Source: Bromus sterilis (lineage: Eukaryota; Streptophyta; Magnoliopsida; Poales; Poaceae). From it: a stretch of 64,000 bases of DNA. A program made the position numbers and the translations under genes. This document shows positions 34,163-45,491 of this stretch, in pieces. The stretch lies in assembly GCA_950022295.1 (NCBI GenBank), contig OX465595.1, positions 118,732,270 to 118,796,269 on the forward strand, written 5' to 3'. Below the pieces are notes generated by a model, which was not told where the DNA came from, ran no database searches, and saw only the letters and a list, made by a program, of their open reading frames with translations. Position 1 is the first letter of the stretch; each line of letters starts with the position of its first letter.

Positions 34163-34202
34163 GGAAGGTCCTAGAAGCTTCTAGAAGGTTCCGGAAGGTT
34201 CT
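34163..34202 (+). promoter_or_regulatory. Heat-shock-element array in the Copia 5' LTR
   Basis: Eight contiguous five-base units alternate nGAAn and nTTCn, starting at 34163, 34168, 34173, 34178, 34183, 34188, 34193 and 34198. All match the HSF-binding consensus except the second, which has TCC. The last six are perfect. Three perfect units are normally enough for HSF trimer binding. The array ends 238 bp before the TATA box. Additional two-unit pairs occur upstream near 33916, 34078 and 34097. The motif match is direct; heat inducibility is inferred. Confidence 0.75.
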
Positions 34203-34439
34203 GGGCAGTACCACCCACTGCCCTGCGCCCCTGGCCTTGGGGGGCAAGCCACCTAGGCTTCCCTGGCCGGCTAGGTGGTGGGGGCGCACCAAAAAGGGGT
34301 GGGAGATCCTCCAGGTGGGATTTCCAAATACCATTATGGAAGGTTTCCGGTGGGAAGGTATGTGTAGGTTTGGAAGGCTTGGGAGTCCAAGTTGGACTCC
34401 CAAACCTCCTTGAGCTGCGCCCTAGGCCCCTTGGCCACC

Positions 34440-34446
34440 TATATAA
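34440..34446 (+). promoter_or_regulatory. TATA box of the Copia 5' LTR
   Basis: TATATAA in the context CACCTATATAAGG. It is the only good TATA box in the right part of the LTR, and is repeated at 41612-41618 in the 3' LTR. Confidence 0.7.
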
Positions 34447-34944
34447 GGTGAGCCAAGGGTGGGGGAAGACACAGACAATCAATCCCCAAGGCCTATGCGC
34501 CACCCTCCCTCCTCTAAACCCCGTTGCTCCACAATTAGACCCCGATTTAGACGCTGTTCTAGATCGGAATCCGTTAGGGTTTTCTCCCTCTAGTTTTCTC
34601 GGTGGCGTTCATCTCTGGACGGCAGAGCGCTGCTGGATTGCTGCTACGGGATGTGTGGATACTAATGGAGGGGTCGTACCTTCGACCCTTCTTCGAGGAG
34701 CTTGTTCATGGGACTTGTCCGTGGGACTAGATCGCGGGACTTGTTCGTGGGATTGATCGAGGGACTGTTCGTGGGAGAACTTGCGAGATCTACTTCCACT
34801 ACGTCCACGAGCTTCACCAACTCTACTTCCGCTACATAGGTTGGTGAGCCATGACCTAAAACCTTGTATGCAATCTTCTTGGATGATCTTGGGTTCTTGA
34901 TTCGTAGGCCGAAATTTTTTGTTTTCTACTTCGTTTCCCAACAG

Positions 34945-34956
34945 TGGTATCAGAGC
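34945..34956 (+). other. Copia primer-binding site
   Basis: TGGTATCAGAGC, one base after the 5' LTR, is complementary to the 3' end of initiator methionine tRNA. This is usual for Copia elements. Confidence 0.9.
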
Positions 34957-36301
34957 GATCCTTGATTAGATGCATGTTTAGGTAGATCATATGTTGATAT
35001 GAGGCATTGATTTTCTTGTTTGCTTCCCTATCATGTGATCTTTTCTTTGCTCGACGGCATGATGTGATTTTGCTACAAGGTTTGAGTTTTGCCATGATCC
35101 CTCTATGCTGCTCTTAGTATGTTGGTTGCCTTGATCATGGACTACATCAAATTCCTTGGATCTCATCCTAGTCTTGCTATAGAAAATTTTACATGAACGG
35201 GCTTGTGGATTTTATGAACTCAAATCCACACGGGGGTCACGCGTTTAACGAAGTTTGGCTTGTGGCATTAGTTGCTACACGCACCCCGTATGTTAAACTA
35301 GCAACAAAAGAAGTATCGTGTTTTTGTTTTGTCTAGGGTTTCTCGTTTGCCTTGTAAACCTGCTTAACAACCACGATAAAAGTTGCAACAACCCGTGTAG
35401 ATGGCGATCTAACTCGTTTTTGCAGAGTATGCATGTGATGTGGTATAGCCTTCAAGATTTGCAATGTGTTTGTATGAGATGCTATATGTTATGTAATATT
35501 TATTCGCGACCTGCGTGTCGTGGTACGGCATGATGACTGGAGTCATATGATTGTCACTTAATTATGGCCTGCGTGCCAGAACTGTTTATTAGCTCGAGGC
35601 AAAGCAATAGATAGATGCAAGGTGATGATCTACGATGCGGAGGTGGACCCCGACGCACATGCCGGAAGCCGTGGTGTTGGTCCCGGCACCAAGGACAAAG
35701 TTGGTGGACACGGTGACTTCAACCACGACGACGTGAAGATAATGAAGACTTCACGAAGCAAAGGGCTATATCATATCACATATTTTTATGAACTGCCTGT
35801 GATGTTTATCCCTTTGATGCACCCTTGTTTGATGCGCGGTAGTCGTGTTTTATTAGGGTGATCTCTCGCAAAACAATATCAAGTTGATAGTGTTCTCCCA
35901 ACTGTAGCACCGTCTATACTATGTTTCACACCGGAGCAGGTCATGTCACATGGGTGCACACGGTGTGACGCATAAAAGACGGGTGTGTTAAAAGAACACA
36001 CAGCACATTACACTTGGTTATCTTGACGGTTTGGATAGAAGTTTGCTACCGGAACACGCCCATCGAAAGATGAACAAGAATCACCTTTGGCGTGATTGGC
36101 AAGTTGGCCTACCGGTCCAGTCTAAGTCATCAGTGATGTCACATCAATGGCGGACGATTGGGTTGGATCTTGAATCACTCCAGCATCAATTACGAGAGAT
36201 ATTGATCTGAGTGGGAGCGCACTAAGTAATTAAATTGATTAATCACAAGTGCAACTTAATTATGAACAAAGTCTTAGTATTTGCATTATCGTTGTAGAAT
36301 A

Positions 36302-39300
36302 ATGGCTCGCGTTACCACCTTCCCAATTGATTTTGATTAACTGTTTTATCTGGTAAAAACTTTACGATTGGTACCGTATTGTGAGGACTATCCTCAATAG
36401 TGTCGAGAAGGAGCTTGTCCTATCGCAAATTTTTGATGCTCTCCCGCTGATGCTATGGATGATGTGACTTATGTCCATAATCCAAAATGCTAGAATTCCA
36501 CGACAGCTAAGTGCATTGTCTTCACCATCATGAAACCCGAACTTCGAAAAGTTTGGGATAGTTATGTTATATTCATGGAACTGAAAAATAAGTTTTCAGT
36601 AGTAAGACAATTAATGTTGGATATAAGATATCTAGTACAATGTATGATTGTAAGCATTAGTGAAAATGTTCATTGTGCTCTAAACAAAACTGATGTGTGG
36701 GATCCAGAAGAACAATGATCATATGATGATGAGGATTAAGGGAAAGGAAGTTCCATAGGGTGTTAGTAAGACTTACACGCCGGAAAGTCCATGGCCTGCG
36801 CCACCCTTGATCATGTGTGATCTTCTGTGAGTAGGAGTGACATTGGAAATAGAACTATGATACGTATAAAGGCAAAACGAAAGAAGACTGGAATAACCAG
36901 CTCAGAAATGAAAGTCATACGGAGTTATTGATGAATTCATTGCTGGTCAAGAGATGTAATTCTTGGGAGTCATGATTAAGCAGTTAATTGTGGATTCTGT
37001 ATATTGTGATTAAACTGTTGATCACCGGAATATCACATCGATTGCATATTGTTGCAACTCGATGCAAGAAATACTATGGCCTTTATGACTAGCTAATGAT
37101 GAGTTTTGACACGCTCGGGAACACGGTAAAAGGTTTACTATACCGTGTGTTGACTCTATGATTATCTTCATAATTCATTTTAGAGTTGAGTAAATTGTTA
37201 CTACACTTTAGCCTTGTTGCAAAACATCATTTTGAATCATGTTTGTTGCAAGAGAGTTGTTCAAAGCTATGAATAACGTAAAGGCCATACTTCCATTATG
37301 AATAGGGTGTATGTTATGAATCTTGATAATAATACTAAACATTCATAACACTGACGCTAAACGTCGCAAGACTAACAGAAATACCACATAGATGTGGCAC
37401 TGCCGTTTATCACAAGTGACATAACATGCATGAAGAATTTCCATAAGTGATGGACTTTCGAGTCATATGATTATGAATCACTTGACGCTTGCGATCTTTG
37501 TCTCGAATTAATGTGACTAAAACACCGTTAATAGGCCATACATGAACGGGCAACTAAACCATTGGTAATCATACATGATGATGTGTGTAGTCCAATAAGT
37601 GTAGTTGTGTGCAGTGGATTCCCTATCTTCACTCATGAGTTGAAGTAGATATGTGGATATCTGTTCAATAGAGACATACGTCTGAAATCTTTGAAATGTT
37701 CAAGGAATTTTAGAGTGAAATAGAAATTCATTGTAACAAGAAAATAAAGCTTCTGCAAATTAGATTGTAGAAAGTAATATTTGAGTTACAAGTTTAGCGA
37801 ACGTCTGATGAGTTGTGAAGAAGTGTCATAACTTGCGTCTCCCGGAACACCACTATGAGTAAAGTGTTCGAGAGATGTAATCAATCTATGTATGACACGG
37901 TAAGATCAAATATGACGTTTATCAATTTGCCATTATACTTATTAAAGTTATGCGTTAGTGACTACAGCTTTTACACTGAAAAGAGCACCATCAAATCTGT
38001 TGAAATGACACCATATTAGATGTGGTATGGACTGTTAAAACCATGTTGTCTTTTCTTAAAATTTGGGTATATGAGGCATATGTTTGACATACTCAAAACC
38101 CCAAATCAGATAAGTGCTACTTTGTTAAGGTTATGCCAAAAGTTTTGGTATTCCTCTATCACTACACAAAAGCAAAACTGTTTGCTGTTAAGAACAATGT
38201 ATTTTGAAGAAAAACAGTTTCTTACAAAAGAGTGAGTGGGAGGACAGTGCAACTTGTCAAAGATTGTTGAATCTTCAGAGAAGTGCGCAGCTGAACCACA
38301 CAGGTTAGACAAAAATCGTACAAACATTCATGATATGTAAAACGAGATATTGTTGTTCGACAATGATAAACCTGTGATATACAAAGAAGCGTTGATGGGC
38401 CCTGACTCCGGGATTTGGCTAAATGCCAAATAATCCGAGATAGTATCCATGGAAGTAAGTCAATTTTTGAACTTGGTAGATCCTTGGAAAGACTAAAAGT
38501 CTGAAGAATATATATATGGATCTATAATTGATTCGGATGAAATTGTTTTATCCATAAAGCTCAACTCGTTGGAAAATTGTTTTCTAGCAAGTTCAAAGGT
38601 TGACTACGGCGAAATAGTGTCGACCGTAGAAATGCTTTAGTTAGTTCGGGTTATATTAGCAATTACTACATATCTCATTTATAGGATATGGTAGAATGAA
38701 CGTCAAAACAAAGTTCCTACACGGAAATATAACACAGGACGTATATGTGATACGACCGGAATGTTTTGTCGATTCAAAGGATGCTAAAATAGATGCAAGC
38801 CTTGGATATCCAGTGATGGACTGAAGCTAGCATAATGGAGTTGGAATTTTCGTTGTGATGAAATTGCCAAAAGAGTTTGTTTTCATCAGGAATAACGAAG
38901 ATGCTTGAATATTCAAGAAAGTAAGTGGGAGCTGAATAATATTTCTAAAACCTTATGTAGATGACATATTGTTGATTAGAAATGATATAAATTTCTTGAC
39001 ACGAATAAGGACTTCATTGGAAATAGTTTTCAGTTGAAGAACTTGGGCTGATATAGCATTAGTATTGAGCATAGTGATCTATGAAGATAGTAAGTGCCTG
39101 ATCATGCTAAAGACAACACTACATATTGACATGATACTAAAGTAGTTTAGTATGAAATGCCAAGAAACATGTTCTTGCCGAAGTCGTGGTGAAAAGTTGT
39201 TTGCAGAAATCGGTGTTGATGAACACAGATAAGAAAAAACACGTGAATTGAATTCCACTCACCCGTGTGTTTGGATTAATCATGTACACCATAATATGTA

Positions 39301-39350
39301 AAACGACCAGATATGTCCAGTGCTTCAAAAGGTTATGAGCAAGATACCAA
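36302..39350 (+). pseudogene. Decayed Copia gag-pol traces
   Basis: Short homologous stretches are separated by many stops and shifts. Near 36302 there is a gag-like start (MARVTTFPIDFD), then MKPELRKVWDSYVIFMELKNKF at 36530. The reverse-transcriptase motif YVDD is at 38954-38965, followed by LQ/LKNLG near 39035. An RNase H-proximal segment is near 39265-39320 (IMY...TRPDM-like, degraded). I found no intact integrase. Nothing over about 70 codons is open. The order is Copia-like (gag before RT). Confidence 0.65.
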
Positions 39351-39988
39351 AGTGAGCAATATGTTGATCATTGGACAAACAGTGAAAAGTTAAACTTATG
39401 ATAGATAAGATATGTTTCTCGGAAAATGGAGATAATGAAGAGCTCGTTGTAACAAGTTACACCAGCTGAATTTTGATGTAAACAGTTACACCAATTCAGT
39501 CTTCATACTTACTCCGATCGATTTTCGATTTTAATTGGGATTATGTGTTTCACACATAAGGGTGGCACAGTATGAAGGAACTGTGTTAAAGTTAGATACT
39601 GTGGCGAATTCTATAACAGAGGCTAAGTATATTGTTGCTTAAAGAAGTAACAAGGGAGGGTATTTTGAATCATCAGTTCATTTATGAACATGGTATGGTT
39701 TCCTAGATGCTTGAAGCTCATGGAACATTGATGAATGATTTCATGACTTATTCTAAGGAACCAAGGTCCTACCAAATGATTCAAACATATACAAAGCTAA
39801 ACTGATAAAATTAGTGAATTTTATGATAGCGTGAAAACGCGAAGATATGCAAGATACAAACGGGCCTGAAACGTCAGATCCGAAGATGAGGTCTATACCA
39901 CAAATGAGGCATTTATTACACCGGTATGCCATAGGTGTAAAGTGCTCAAGCACTGACAATATTATTGACTCTAGTGCAAGTGGGAGAC

Positions 39989-42115
39989 TGTTGGAAATAT
40001 GCCCTAGAGGCAATAATAAAATGTTATTATATATATTTCCACGTTCATAATTAATGTTTATATTTCTGTGCTATAATTGCAATGACCCTGACTGTGAGAT
40101 TCAGAAGAAAACTCATTTGCATGTGTGGAAATGTAAACACCAAGAGTTCCTGGTTTAGCCTCTAAGACCAGCTCATGTGCTAACTGATGATTACGTTTTC
40201 TTAATCATGGACATTGTTCTTGTAACAAGGATGTCAGTAGCAATGGGAACATATTGTTAGCAGAACAATGATGTTGAACCGACCCCAGTATTGAATGATA
40301 TACTTAGAGATCACATCGTAACTACGTTATAAGTCATATCATGAAATGTTTTCATATACGTAATTCCTTAGACCATGAGAGTATCGAGTTGCTTCACACA
40401 GGAAGACATGCTTTGGTTCTTAGATGAATCCTCCCGTAAATGGGAAGTAGTAAAATAAGTTCTGGGTATGTCAGATGGTGTGGCTAGTGACTGTGATAGT
40501 TCAAGAATGGGATTTGCTCCTTCACGATGAAGAAGATATTCACTTCGGGCCCACTCGGTATGATGGTATCCATTATAGTCTGGCCAGACGCATTGTGATT
40601 CAGTCACGGGGATACCGGAATACGATAACGAGAAAATGGACAAACGAGCAAAGAGGATAACGAGTGGCTTGTGTTCAAAAGTTGTTACACATGGGTGCCA
40701 AACTTCTCTCCTCTAACTTTGTCATATATCGCGAAGCAAAGGGAATGGTACATGACTAAACATAATGGTTCACTCGAAGTTTCTTCGTGTATGTGCGGGA
40801 GTCAACATGGGTGTCCATGGCTCCGTTGTTGATTATTGGCTATTGACAAAAGGCTGCTGACCTATGTCCGGAAGATGTTCTGAGTCATGTCCGCATTATA
40901 CCGAACCTATTGGGTCACACACTTAACGAGCAGTAGTCTGTTAGAATACTAGTATGGTAGAAGGTTTAGTGGAAGCAAAGCAGAATAGTTCATACGGGTA
41001 CCGGAAGTAGTTCCGGGGATTTATGAAATAGTTCATAAGGGCACCAAAAGTAGTTTTGGGTATTTAAGGATATGTCGGGATCACTCTGGAGTAGTCCCAG
41101 GTAGTTCCGGAACATATGAAAATGGTAATGGGAAAGTTTACGATCAACCGGAATAGTTTCGGTGATCGGTGGACAGCTTAAACAATATGTTGTGTTCACC
41201 GGACATAATAACCTTTGCCCGGATGGCTCCGAAACCCATTTAGATGGCTCCGGAACATTCGTTAGAGGTTCCGGAAGGTATTGGAAGTGCTCCAAAAGTG
41301 TCCAGAATGTCCCGAAACAGTCCCGGTAGGTCCCGGAAGGTCCTGGAAGCTTCTAGAAGGTTCCGGAAGGTTCTGGGCAGTACCACCCACTGCCCTGCGC
41401 CCCTGGCCTTGGGGGGCAAGCCACCTAGGCTTCCCTGGCCGGCCAGGTGGTGGGGGCGCACCAAAAAGGGGTGGGAGATCCTCCAGGTGGGATTTCCAAA
41501 TACCATTATGGAAGGTTTCCGGTGGGAAGGTATGTGTAGGTTTGGAAGGCTTGGGAGTCCAAGTTGGACTCCCAAACCTCCTTGAGCTGCGCCCTAGGCC
41601 CCTTGGCCACCTATATAAGGTGAGCCAAGGGTGGGGGAAGACACAGACAATCAATCCCCAAGGCCTATGCGCCACCCTCCCTCCTCTAAACCCCGTTGCT
41701 CCACAATTAGACCCCGATTTAGACGATGTTCTAGATCGGAATCCGTTAGGGTTTTCTCCCTCTAGTTTTCTCGGTGGCGTTCATCTCTGGATGGCGGAGC
41801 GCTGCTGGATTGCTGCTACGGGATGTGTGGATACTAATGGAGGGGTCGTACCTTCGACCCTTCTTCGAGGAGCTTGTTCATGGGACTTGTCCGTGGGACT
41901 AGATCGCGGGACTTGTTCGTGGGATTGATCGAGGGACTGTTCGTGGGAGAACTTGCGAGATCTACTTCCACTACGTCCACGAGCTTCACCAACTCTACTT
42001 CCGCTACATAGGTTGGTGAGCGATGACCTAAAACCTTGTATGCAATCTTCTTGGATGATCTTGGGTTATTGATTCGTAGGCCGAAATTTTTTGTTTTCTA
42101 CTTCGTTTTCCAACA
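39989..42115 (+). repeat. Copia 3' LTR
   Basis: Nearly identical to the 5' LTR. It repeats the heat-shock array (perfect six units at 41345-41374), the palindrome (41553-41573) and the TATA box (41612-41618). One substitution falls inside the array (A to G at 41345) but leaves the nGAAn consensus intact. Confidence 0.93.
41335..41374 (+). promoter_or_regulatory. Heat-shock-element array in the Copia 3' LTR
   Basis: Eight units start at 41335, 41340, 41345, 41350, 41355, 41360, 41365 and 41370. The second is imperfect (TCC) and the other seven match. In this position the LTR promoter would read out to the right, into the Gypsy LTR remnants. Confidence 0.72.
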
Positions 42116-42325
42116 CCTCTCTGAACTCGTTGGGAGCAAAGCTATATGTTGTGTGTGCAGGTCCACGTCAACCGCCTAATTACTGGCACCGTTGTCACCT
42201 TCATGTCATTGCCGGAGTCCTACTGGAGAAAAACCTTGGTATCTTCACCGAGGGAAATTTGTTGTTGTCTACATCTCAACCTTCCAGTTTGGGTAACCAA
42301 CGAGGGGCGAGAAGCCATCAGTCTG

Positions 42326-42470
42326 CACTTCCAATTTGTCGCGTTAGGCTGTTCGTTTGCATCACGAATCGCGATTCTCCATGGACGCTCGAGCTCCTGT
42401 TCCGCTATTGTTGAGCTTGTGCTCGGCTACGTCCACCCCATCACACTCCCCCTCCATGGATCGACGCGGC
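42326..42470 (+). repeat. Gypsy (Tekay-type) 5' LTR, part 2
   Basis: Matches about 51759-51907 of the 3' LTR, from CACTTCCAATTTG through ATCGACGCGGC. It is bounded by the end of the pol-less Gypsy and the start of a solo LTR. Confidence 0.9.
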
Positions 42471-44107
42471 TGATACGGTGAGGATAGTTCTCTCACTCCT
42501 CGTTGGTTACCCCAAGTGGAAGGTGAGATGTAGCGTAGCAGCAAATTTCCCTCGGTGAAGATACCAAGATTTGTCTCCGGTAGGACTCGCAGAAATACAA
42601 GAAGGTGCCAACGGCGCTAGCTTCTGACTAGGGAGTTGACAGGACCTGCACACAGAAACAAATAACTTTGCTCCCAACGAGTATAGAGGAGTTGTCAATT
42701 CCTCTGGCCTTGCTTTTTACAAAGGATCAACGCAAGAGATAATAATAGTGGCAACTGAAAGTAAAGACTGAAAGTAAACTAAGGGTGTAAACAATAATGT
42801 GAAGATGGACCTGGGTCCCGTGATTTTCACTAGTGATGTCTCTCTCCCAAAAGACGATAAAAGTGCTAGCGAGGTAAACAAATCACAGCTGGGCAATTGA
42901 CAGAATTATGAAGGCACCGCAATGCTAACTATGCTGCAAAGAAAGGAAGGGCTCAAAAGCAATGGGCAGTACGCCAAGGTAAGTAGACCGAAATCCAACT
43001 GCATCTACTATGAATCATCCACCTTGAGATATCTATCCAGAACATCTCGCTGGTATTAAGTTGCGAATCCCACCCAAAGTGTAAACTCAAAGCAACAAAC
43101 AACTGCATTAAAAGAACTTTGCGTAAAGTAAACAATCCTTGCACCCCCGGGTACAAGCACCGTTGTTTTATCCCTGGTGGCAACAGCACATCCCCTAGTC
43201 TCATGTTTCTGTCACTCAAGCTAGACATCAAGGGGATGAACCCACAATCAAGCATAACGCTCCCTCTTGGAGTTGCAACAAACTACTTGGCCAAAGTAAA
43301 ATACTGCAACGGAGAACATGCAAGAATTTACTCAAGAACAAAATATAAAAGAGAAGAACCAAATATATTACTCATCGAACATAGTCTCATAATGCATCAG
43401 ATCCCAGCAAACTCAGCATAGCAACAGCAGAAATTACAAAAGTGCCTCGATCATGTGAGGCAGCTCACGAGGTCTGGAAAGTGGAAGCACAAAGAGGAGA
43501 GAAGTACATCACATAGCTACTGGTCACGGACCCATGGTCCAAGGGGGACTACTCACGGTACATCCGGGAGGCGTCCATGGCTAGGGATGGTCTCCCGGAG
43601 GGGGTTCCTCCTCCCGGCAGGGTGCCGGGGCAGCTTCTCCGGGCAGGCCCGATCTTGAAAAGGCGGCGGTGGTACAGAGGCGAGTTCGCGGAAAAGAGAT
43701 CGATATTAGGGGTTTCCACCCCCAAGGGCTAAATATAGGCGGAGAGGGGTGTCGAGGGGACCCACAGGGCAGCCAGGAGGCCCCCTGGCACGGCCTAGGG
43801 TGGGGCCGCGCCAGGGACCCTTCTGGAGTCCCTGTGGTGGCCCCCCTCCGCTGCCTTGGTGATTCCGGAAGCTTCCGGGTCGCTGATTTTTTATCTGATT
43901 TTTCCGGATTTTTTGGAGCACATTTAATGGCCGGAAAACCTGAAATACAAAAACAGTAGAAAACAGCAACTCGCAGCTGGGTGCACTGGGTTAATAGATT
44001 AGTCCAAATATGCTCAAAAGTGTATGAAATTTCAAGCAAATCATGGCAAAGTCACACAAAACATGCATGGAGCAAGCAGAAATCATAGATACGTTTGGGA
44101 CGTATCA
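42471..44107 (-). mobile_element. Solo LTR related to the pol-less Gypsy, reverse orientation
   Basis: On the minus strand it starts TGATACGTCCC at 44107 and follows the same order as the 20685-22302 LTR. The reverse complement of the CACCGAGGGAAATTTGCTGC block is near 42541, and AGATATCTATCCAGAAC is near 43026. It is 1,637 bp, flanked by GCGGC (42466-42470) and GCGGT (44108-44112), a TSD with one mismatch. The 3' LTR of the host reads through this site (ACGCGGCGCACCTC near 51901). Confidence 0.9.
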
Positions 44108-44112
44108 GCGGT

Positions 44113-45476
44113 GCACCTCACTGAACATGTAGCAACAAGCGGCGTGCAAAATGATGCCCTATATCGACCGCTAGCTCGAGCTCGTCGGAGCTCTGCCTCG
44201 CCGGCGTCGACCTGAGTCGCCGACAGGTGGGGGCCCTCGTCAGAATAGTCATTAGGTTAAGATAATCACCCTATGGGCCACTTACATGTGGGCCACCCCC
44301 GTCTAAACTTCTGTTAAAACCAAACTGAAAATAAAAACCCCCTGTGTCAATGACAGGTGGGCCCTCTACTAGTTAATTAGTTTAATTAAGTTAGAAATAT
44401 AATGTCCCTATGACACGTGGGACCCCCACTGTTAATTAAATTTAATAAAAATATTTTAGTATCTAATGTGAGGCTGGTCAGGTTACTATTCTGGATAATG
44501 TTTAAATTAAAATATTAAAAGAAATTAGGAAATGATTTAAAATTTATTTAAACTTTGAATTTAAATATCTTTTAAACCATGAGTCAGATTCAAAAACTTT
44601 ATACATGGAAATTGATCAGAAAAATACAACGAATATGGATACGCTATCTGTATACGAACCACCCCCTCTAACACAACGAAAATCGACATCCCCCCCCTAC
44701 GGGTCGTCTTTCAATAATCACCCGGAGCCGGTATTTCATCCCGGGATGAATTCCCGCTCCGAGCATAGAACTTTGTACTACGTTAGAGCACCGATCGCAT
44801 TGCATTTGTCATGTCATGCATATGTTTTCATGTGTTTGCTTTATATTTACTGTTTCTCCCCCTTTATTCTCTGGTAGACCCTGCTGCTGCCGCCGACTAC
44901 ACCGCCGCTGAGTACGACTACTACGTCGTTAGGCCTAGCTTCTCTTCCTTATTCTGGATTTCTGCAACTCAGTCCACTATATATAGCCTCTCCTTTCCAT
45001 TGATACAAATGCATAAATGCTTAGTAGCTGGACGTAAGACTCGCGGGTATGCTAGATACTCACCCTTGCTTTATTTCCCCCTTTTTGTTTTGCCTGATCG
45101 GGCGCTGCAGTTGACGTTGGAGCCCAGGAGCAGGAGTACCCTGGAGGCGACTACTACGACGTCGAGTTCCCCGTTGACCAGGAGTAGTTCGGTGGATCCT
45201 GGGCAGGAGGCCTCGCCTGTTCGATCTGTATCACTGATGTTATTTGTGCTAGCCTTCTTAAGGAAAAACTTGACTAACTATGTCTGTACTCAGATATAAT
45301 GGCTTGTATAACTTATGTATTCGGATCCTCGTGATCCCTGATTTCTAATATCAGTTTTATCTTATTTGAGTATAGTGTTGTGTTGTGTTGTGATATTATC
45401 ATTGTGGCACCCTGATTTCGGTCGTGTACCCTGCGTGTATGATTACTGTACACGACTTTATTTTGGGGGCGTCACA
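44113..45476 (+). repeat. Gypsy (Tekay-type) 5' LTR, part 3, with 1.46-kb deletion
   Basis: Follows the 3' LTR from about 51909 to 52738, then jumps to 54199 (GTCG then TTAGGCC, at 44925-44931). The 3' LTR therefore holds about 1,460 bp that are missing here. The join has the 3-bp microhomology TCG. It ends GGGGGCGTCACA at 45476, directly before the primer site. Confidence 0.88.
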
Positions 45477-45479
45477 AGT

Positions 45480-45491
45480 TGGTATCAGAGC
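45480..45491 (+). other. Gypsy (Tekay-type) primer-binding site
   Basis: TGGTATCAGAGC, three bases after the 5' LTR, complementary to initiator methionine tRNA. This is usual in chromodomain Gypsy elements. Confidence 0.9.

Larger units (their letters stand above)
32815..34943 (+). repeat. Copia 5' LTR
   Basis: Contains a dense set of GAA/TTC pentamers (33820-34202), a perfect 10-bp-arm palindrome at 34381-34401 and a TATA box TATATAA at 34440-34446. The transcription start would lie shortly after the TATA box. The sequence from there to 34943 would be the R-U5 region and includes TTAGGGTTTTCTCCC near 34575. Confidence 0.93.
32815..42115 (+). mobile_element. Young Copia element with decayed interior
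   Basis: It spans 9,301 bp with a perfect TSD CCTCT. LTRs are 32815-34943 (2,129 bp) and 39989-42115 (2,127 bp), with TGTTGG...CCAACA ends. The LTR start is that of the BARE/WIS/Angela supergroup, but beyond about 30 bases it departs from the BARE LTR I know, so I leave the family unnamed. The internal 5,045 bp has a tRNA-iMet-type primer site, degraded gag and pol traces and a polypurine tract (AAGTGGGAGAC, 39978-39988). By eye the LTRs show about eleven substitutions and a 2-bp AT-repeat difference. It is the innermost, latest insertion. Confidence 0.93.
20685..42320 (+). mobile_element. Pol-less Gypsy element (gag-protease only)
   Basis: LTRs open TGATACGTCC and end AGCCATCA. They are 20685-22302 and 31382-32814 plus 42121-42320, split by the Copia. 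The TSD GTCTG is perfect (20680-20684 and 42321-42325). The interior has a TGGCGCCGTTGCCGGGGA primer site, an Athila-like gag and a retropepsin segment. A 3-kb non-coding stretch then runs directly into the polypurine tract (31371-31381). No reverse transcriptase or integrase motif is visible in any frame. The element therefore looks non-autonomous and must have been moved by a relative's enzymes. It carries a solo LTR in gag and the Copia in its 3' LTR. Confidence 0.88.
31382..42320 (+). repeat. 3' LTR of the pol-less Gypsy, split by Copia
   Basis: Made of 31382-32814 and 42121-42320. The uninterrupted 5' LTR reads GACAACCTCTATGAACTCGT, while here CCTCT (32810-32814) is followed by the Copia, then CCTCT (42116-42120) and CTGAACTCGT. 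That gives both the insertion point and the TSD. Confidence 0.92.

Noticed and set aside
33818..34756. Open frames of 101-128 codons, repeated at 40990-41928 (up to 215 codons)
   Set aside because: They fall inside the Copia LTRs. The duplicate set is the other LTR, and the GAA/TTC-rich text explains the open frames.
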